From Bacteroidota bacterium (GTDB lineage: Bacteria > Bacteroidota > Ignavibacteria > Ignavibacteriales > Melioribacteraceae), in contig JAJYXU010000117.1 in the NCBI GenBank assembly GCA_021801605.1, positions 1-35,814 on the forward strand: a stretch of DNA of 35,814 bases, read 5' to 3'. Below are positions 33,848 to 35,814 of this stretch, piece after piece; position 1 is the first letter of the stretch, and each line of letters starts with the position of its first letter. The notes below the pieces were generated by a model, which was not told where the DNA came from, did not search any database, and saw only the letters and a program-made list of their open reading frames with translations. The position numbers were made by a program, and so were the translations under genes.

Positions 33848-35119
33848 TTACAAAATTTTAGAGATTAACAGTTTATCAATTCTTTTACCATCCATATCAA
33901 CGATTTCATAACTATAATTACCGATTTCAAATTTCTCACCGGTGTTTGGGATTTTTTTTATCGTATGGACAATAAATCCAGCAAGAGTAATATAGTTTTC
34001 ATCACCCTCTGGGAATTCGAGTGTAATCGTTTCCACAAGGTCATCAAGCAGAGTATCCCCGTCAACAAGGAAACTGCCATCAGATCTTCTAATAATGGGA
34101 TGTTCTTCAACTTCATCTCTTTGTGTTATATCGCCAATAATATTTTCAACAATATCCCGAAGAGTGATAATCCCTTGAAATACGCCATACTCATCAATAA
34201 CGATTGCATTATAATTTTTATGTTCTTTAAGAATTTCAAGAATGCGATATGCAGAGAATGTATCGACCACATATAAAGGTTCTTTAATTAAGGACTCAAT
34301 TTTAGACAGATTGTTAATTTGTTTATAGAAATCCTTAGCAATTATAACACCGATTACATTATCAAGAGAATCCTCACAGACGGGATAGAGAGAATATTCG
34401 TTTTCAAATACAGTCTTTTTAATTTCTTCAATAGTGTCATTTATATTAATCCAGATCACGTCGTTTCTTTGTGTCATAATAGCATTAGCTTTTCTATCAC
34501 CGAATTTGAAAACTCTTTTAAGAAGCTCGCTTTCCTTTTTTTCAATTGAACCAAAAGAAGCACCCTGTTCAATTAGCAATTTTAATTCTTCCTCGGTAAC
34601 GGGTGGATTTTTATTCTCCTTAATTCGAAATAATTTGATGAATATTTTTGTAGAAATGGAAAGAAGCTGAATTATCGGATATGCAATTTTCGTTAAAATG
34701 TTAAGTGCCGGTGCAAAAAAGATTGCAATGTTTTCTGCATTGTTAAGAGCGATTGTTTTAGGTACAAGCTCGCCAATTACTAGAGAGAAATAAGTTATCA
34801 GTCCAACAATAACAAGGTAAGCAGTTTCTTGTGCAATTGGTTTTAAGAACGATATTTGTTCAACATATGGGACAAGGTCTTCCGTTAAAGCAACACCGCC
34901 GAAGACACCGGAAACAATTCCAATAAGTGTAATTCCAACTTGAATAGCCGAAAGGAATTTTTCTGGCTCTAAACTCAATCGAAGGGCGAGCTTTGCATTT
35001 TTACTCCCCTGTTTTGCCCTTTCTTCGAGACGTGCCTTACGGGAAGTGACGATCGCAATCTCAGTCATCGCAAGAAGACCGTTAATAATTATTAATGCTA
35101 TAATAACAGCCAATTCCAT
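33848..35119 (-). CDS. CNNM/CBS-domain membrane protein (HlyC/CorC family)
   Basis: A 423-residue protein. The N-terminal ~190 residues form a CNNM (DUF21) membrane domain with about four helices (ELAVIIALIIINGLLAMTEI at the start, then VGITLIGIVSGVFGGVAL). Two CBS domains follow (~205-325: VIWININDTIEEIKKTVFEN, YPVCEDSLDNVIGVI, YNAIVIDEYGVFQGIITLRD). The C-terminal CorC/HlyC transporter-associated domain (~340-420) contains SFLVDGDTLLDDL. Such proteins are linked to Mg2+/Co2+ efflux or homeostasis; the hemolysin name is historical. Transcribed alone on the minus strand. Confidence 0.92.
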   Translation of the reverse strand: MELAVIIALIIINGLLAMTEIAIVTSRKARLEERAKQGSKNAKLALRLSLEPEKFLSAIQVGITLIGIVSGVFGGVALTEDLVPYVEQISFLKPIAQETAYLVIVGLITYFSLVIGELVPKTIALNNAENIAIFFAPALNILTKIAYPIIQLLSISTKIFIKLFRIKENKNPPVTEEELKLLIEQGASFGSIEKKESELLKRVFKFGDRKANAIMTQRNDVIWININDTIEEIKKTVFENEYSLYPVCEDSLDNVIGVIIAKDFYKQINNLSKIESLIKEPLYVVDTFSAYRILEILKEHKNYNAIVIDEYGVFQGIITLRDIVENIIGDITQRDEVEEHPIIRRSDGSFLVDGDTLLDDLVETITLEFPEGDENYITLAGFIVHTIKKIPNTGEKFEIGNYSYEIVDMDGKRIDKLLISKIL

Positions 35120-35354
35120 TAATTACCTGCTCAATGTTTTGCTCTATTTAGAATATAAACTTGACATTGTAACCAAATTCAACACTAAAGAGATGGCACT
35201 GATAGTTCGTGAAAAATTAGGTTATCAATTATTTTTATGATGAAAATAAGTATTTGAATTTTTCACCATATATAATCAAAAGTAAAGACAGATTTTTAAA
35301 ATTATGTGTTACAATTGGATCTGTTAAAACGTGATAATGGTTATCCTAGTTTTT
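35120..35354. other. Intergenic gap without a supported feature
   Basis: AT-rich. It holds the 5' flank of the CNNM gene and the 3' flank of the nhaA remnant. I see no clear promoter, RNA gene or repeat here. Confidence 0.6.
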
Positions 35355-35691
35355 TCAATTGACTTCTTCAACAGTATGCATACCGTTAATGACGGCAGAA
35401 TTTAAAATTAGCAACCCTAAAATGGCTGCAATGGTGGAAGCTATAATTATACTTAACTTGGAAGCAATTATAATCTCAATACTATTAAATGCCAAATTTG
35501 TTATAAAGATAGACATTGTAAATCCAATACCTGCCAAACAAGCTGTGCCAAATATCAATCGCCAATTCAAATCTTCCGGTAGTAAGCCGATACCAATTTT
35601 AACAGCTAAAAAAGAAAAAATAAAGATGCCTAAAGGTTTCCCTATTAATAACCCGAAAATAATTCCCAATGAATTGTTTGTCATCAAGCTA
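35355..35691 (-). pseudogene. nhaA: nhaA C-terminal fragment, truncated by an IS
   Basis: About 112 codons matching the end of the NhaA Na+/H+ antiporter: SLGIIFGLLIGKPLGIFIFS, LPEDLNWRLIFGTACLAGIG and FTMSIFITNLAF. The first ~270 residues of NhaA are missing; upstream (towards higher coordinates) the sequence changes to the end of an IS630-family transposase. The frame continues without a proper start up to the IS end at about 35691. The ATG at 35687 is an internal codon. It should be non-functional unless the other part lies beyond the IS. Confidence 0.85.
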
Positions 35692-35814
35692 GTGTCTCGT
35701 CAATTATGTAGTGTCGGGTAAAGCCTTTTCAATTTTATTCTTGCATCCTTAGCTGTAAACTGCCAATTGATTTTTGAGTTCATATTATTCCGGTGGTTTT
35801 GCCACGCCTCGCAT
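35692..35814 (-). mobile_element. IS630-family insertion, end only
   Basis: The end of an IS entering nhaA. The junction is at CTAG (35689-35692), which fits the TA target preference of IS630. TAGTGTC occurs twice near the end (35690 and 35709). The rest of the element lies beyond the right edge. Confidence 0.7.
35700..35814 (-). CDS. IS630-family transposase, C-terminal part
   Basis: The minus-strand frame is open from the window edge and ends at 35700. It reads CEAWQNHRNNMNSKINWQF followed by TAKDARIKLKRLYPTLHN, the characteristic IS630 transposase C-terminus (AW..HRN...WQFTT.DARIKLKRLYP pattern). The catalytic part is outside the window. It is different from the long IS630-like protein at 10020-11597, whose C-terminus does not share this motif. 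Confidence 0.78.
   Translation of the reverse strand, partial: CEAWQNHRNNMNSKINWQFTAKDARIKLKRLYPTLHN

Noticed and set aside
34319-34670. Plus-strand open frames within the CNNM/CBS gene
   Set aside because: Antisense to conserved CBS-domain coding sequence; no ribosome-binding sites or family features.

Overview
The window is AT-rich chromosomal DNA from a bacterium of the Bacteroidota/Chlorobiota group, most likely an Ignavibacteria-type organism. Clues are the gene content and order (rfaE1-rfaE2-TamB-rnr; rplY-pth; rpsF-ssb-rpsR-rplI), separate secD and secF genes, two promoters that fit both the TTGNNN-N17-TATNTT and the Bacteroidota TAnnTTTG patterns, and clear Shine-Dalgarno sequences (GGAGG) before several genes. 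The lineage is an inference from protein sequences remembered by eye; no search was run.

Region 1 (about 1-12069) is the right-hand part of a genomic island; its left end lies outside the window. In order it holds: the end of a membrane-associated protein; a 1008-residue HerA/VirD4-type ATPase with a nuclease-like tail; a STAS/histidine-kinase-type ATPase protein and a STAS/helix-turn-helix protein that look like a partner-switch regulator; a bacterial ubiquitin-like triad (coiled coil plus Multi_ubiq-type domain, DUF6791-ThiF E1-like enzyme, DUF6527 metal-binding protein) in overlapping frames; a BsuBI/PstI-type restriction-modification pair; an unusually long IS630-like transposase; and, on the minus strand, a tandem-HTH XRE regulator. 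Near-identical dyads lie in front of the STAS-HTH gene and the ubiquitin-like operon, and a related dyad lies before the methyltransferase, suggesting shared control.

The island stops inside comM/yifB. From about 12070 the reading frame is the C-terminal third of a ComM AAA+ ATPase, beginning at its conserved CPCG motif. The first part of comM would lie to the left of the island, beyond the window.

Region 2 (12673-25068) is one tight plus-strand cell-envelope operon: a secreted beta-propeller protein, the two heptose-activation enzymes RfaE1 and RfaE2, a TamB-like protein, RNase R, and a secreted metalloprotease-like/propeller/outer-membrane-barrel protein. Neighbouring genes overlap by 1-4 bases or lie very close.

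Region 3 (25069-33686) is housekeeping: an FmdB zinc ribbon, a lipoprotein, PRPP synthetase, ribosomal protein L25, peptidyl-tRNA hydrolase, the S6-SSB-S18-L9 cluster and SecD/SecF. Three short palindromic MITE-like elements sit in its intergenic gaps; two of them are copies of one family in opposite orientation.

Region 4 (33848-35814) holds a minus-strand CNNM/CBS (HlyC/CorC) membrane protein, then a C-terminal nhaA remnant cut off by an IS630-family insertion that runs off the right edge.
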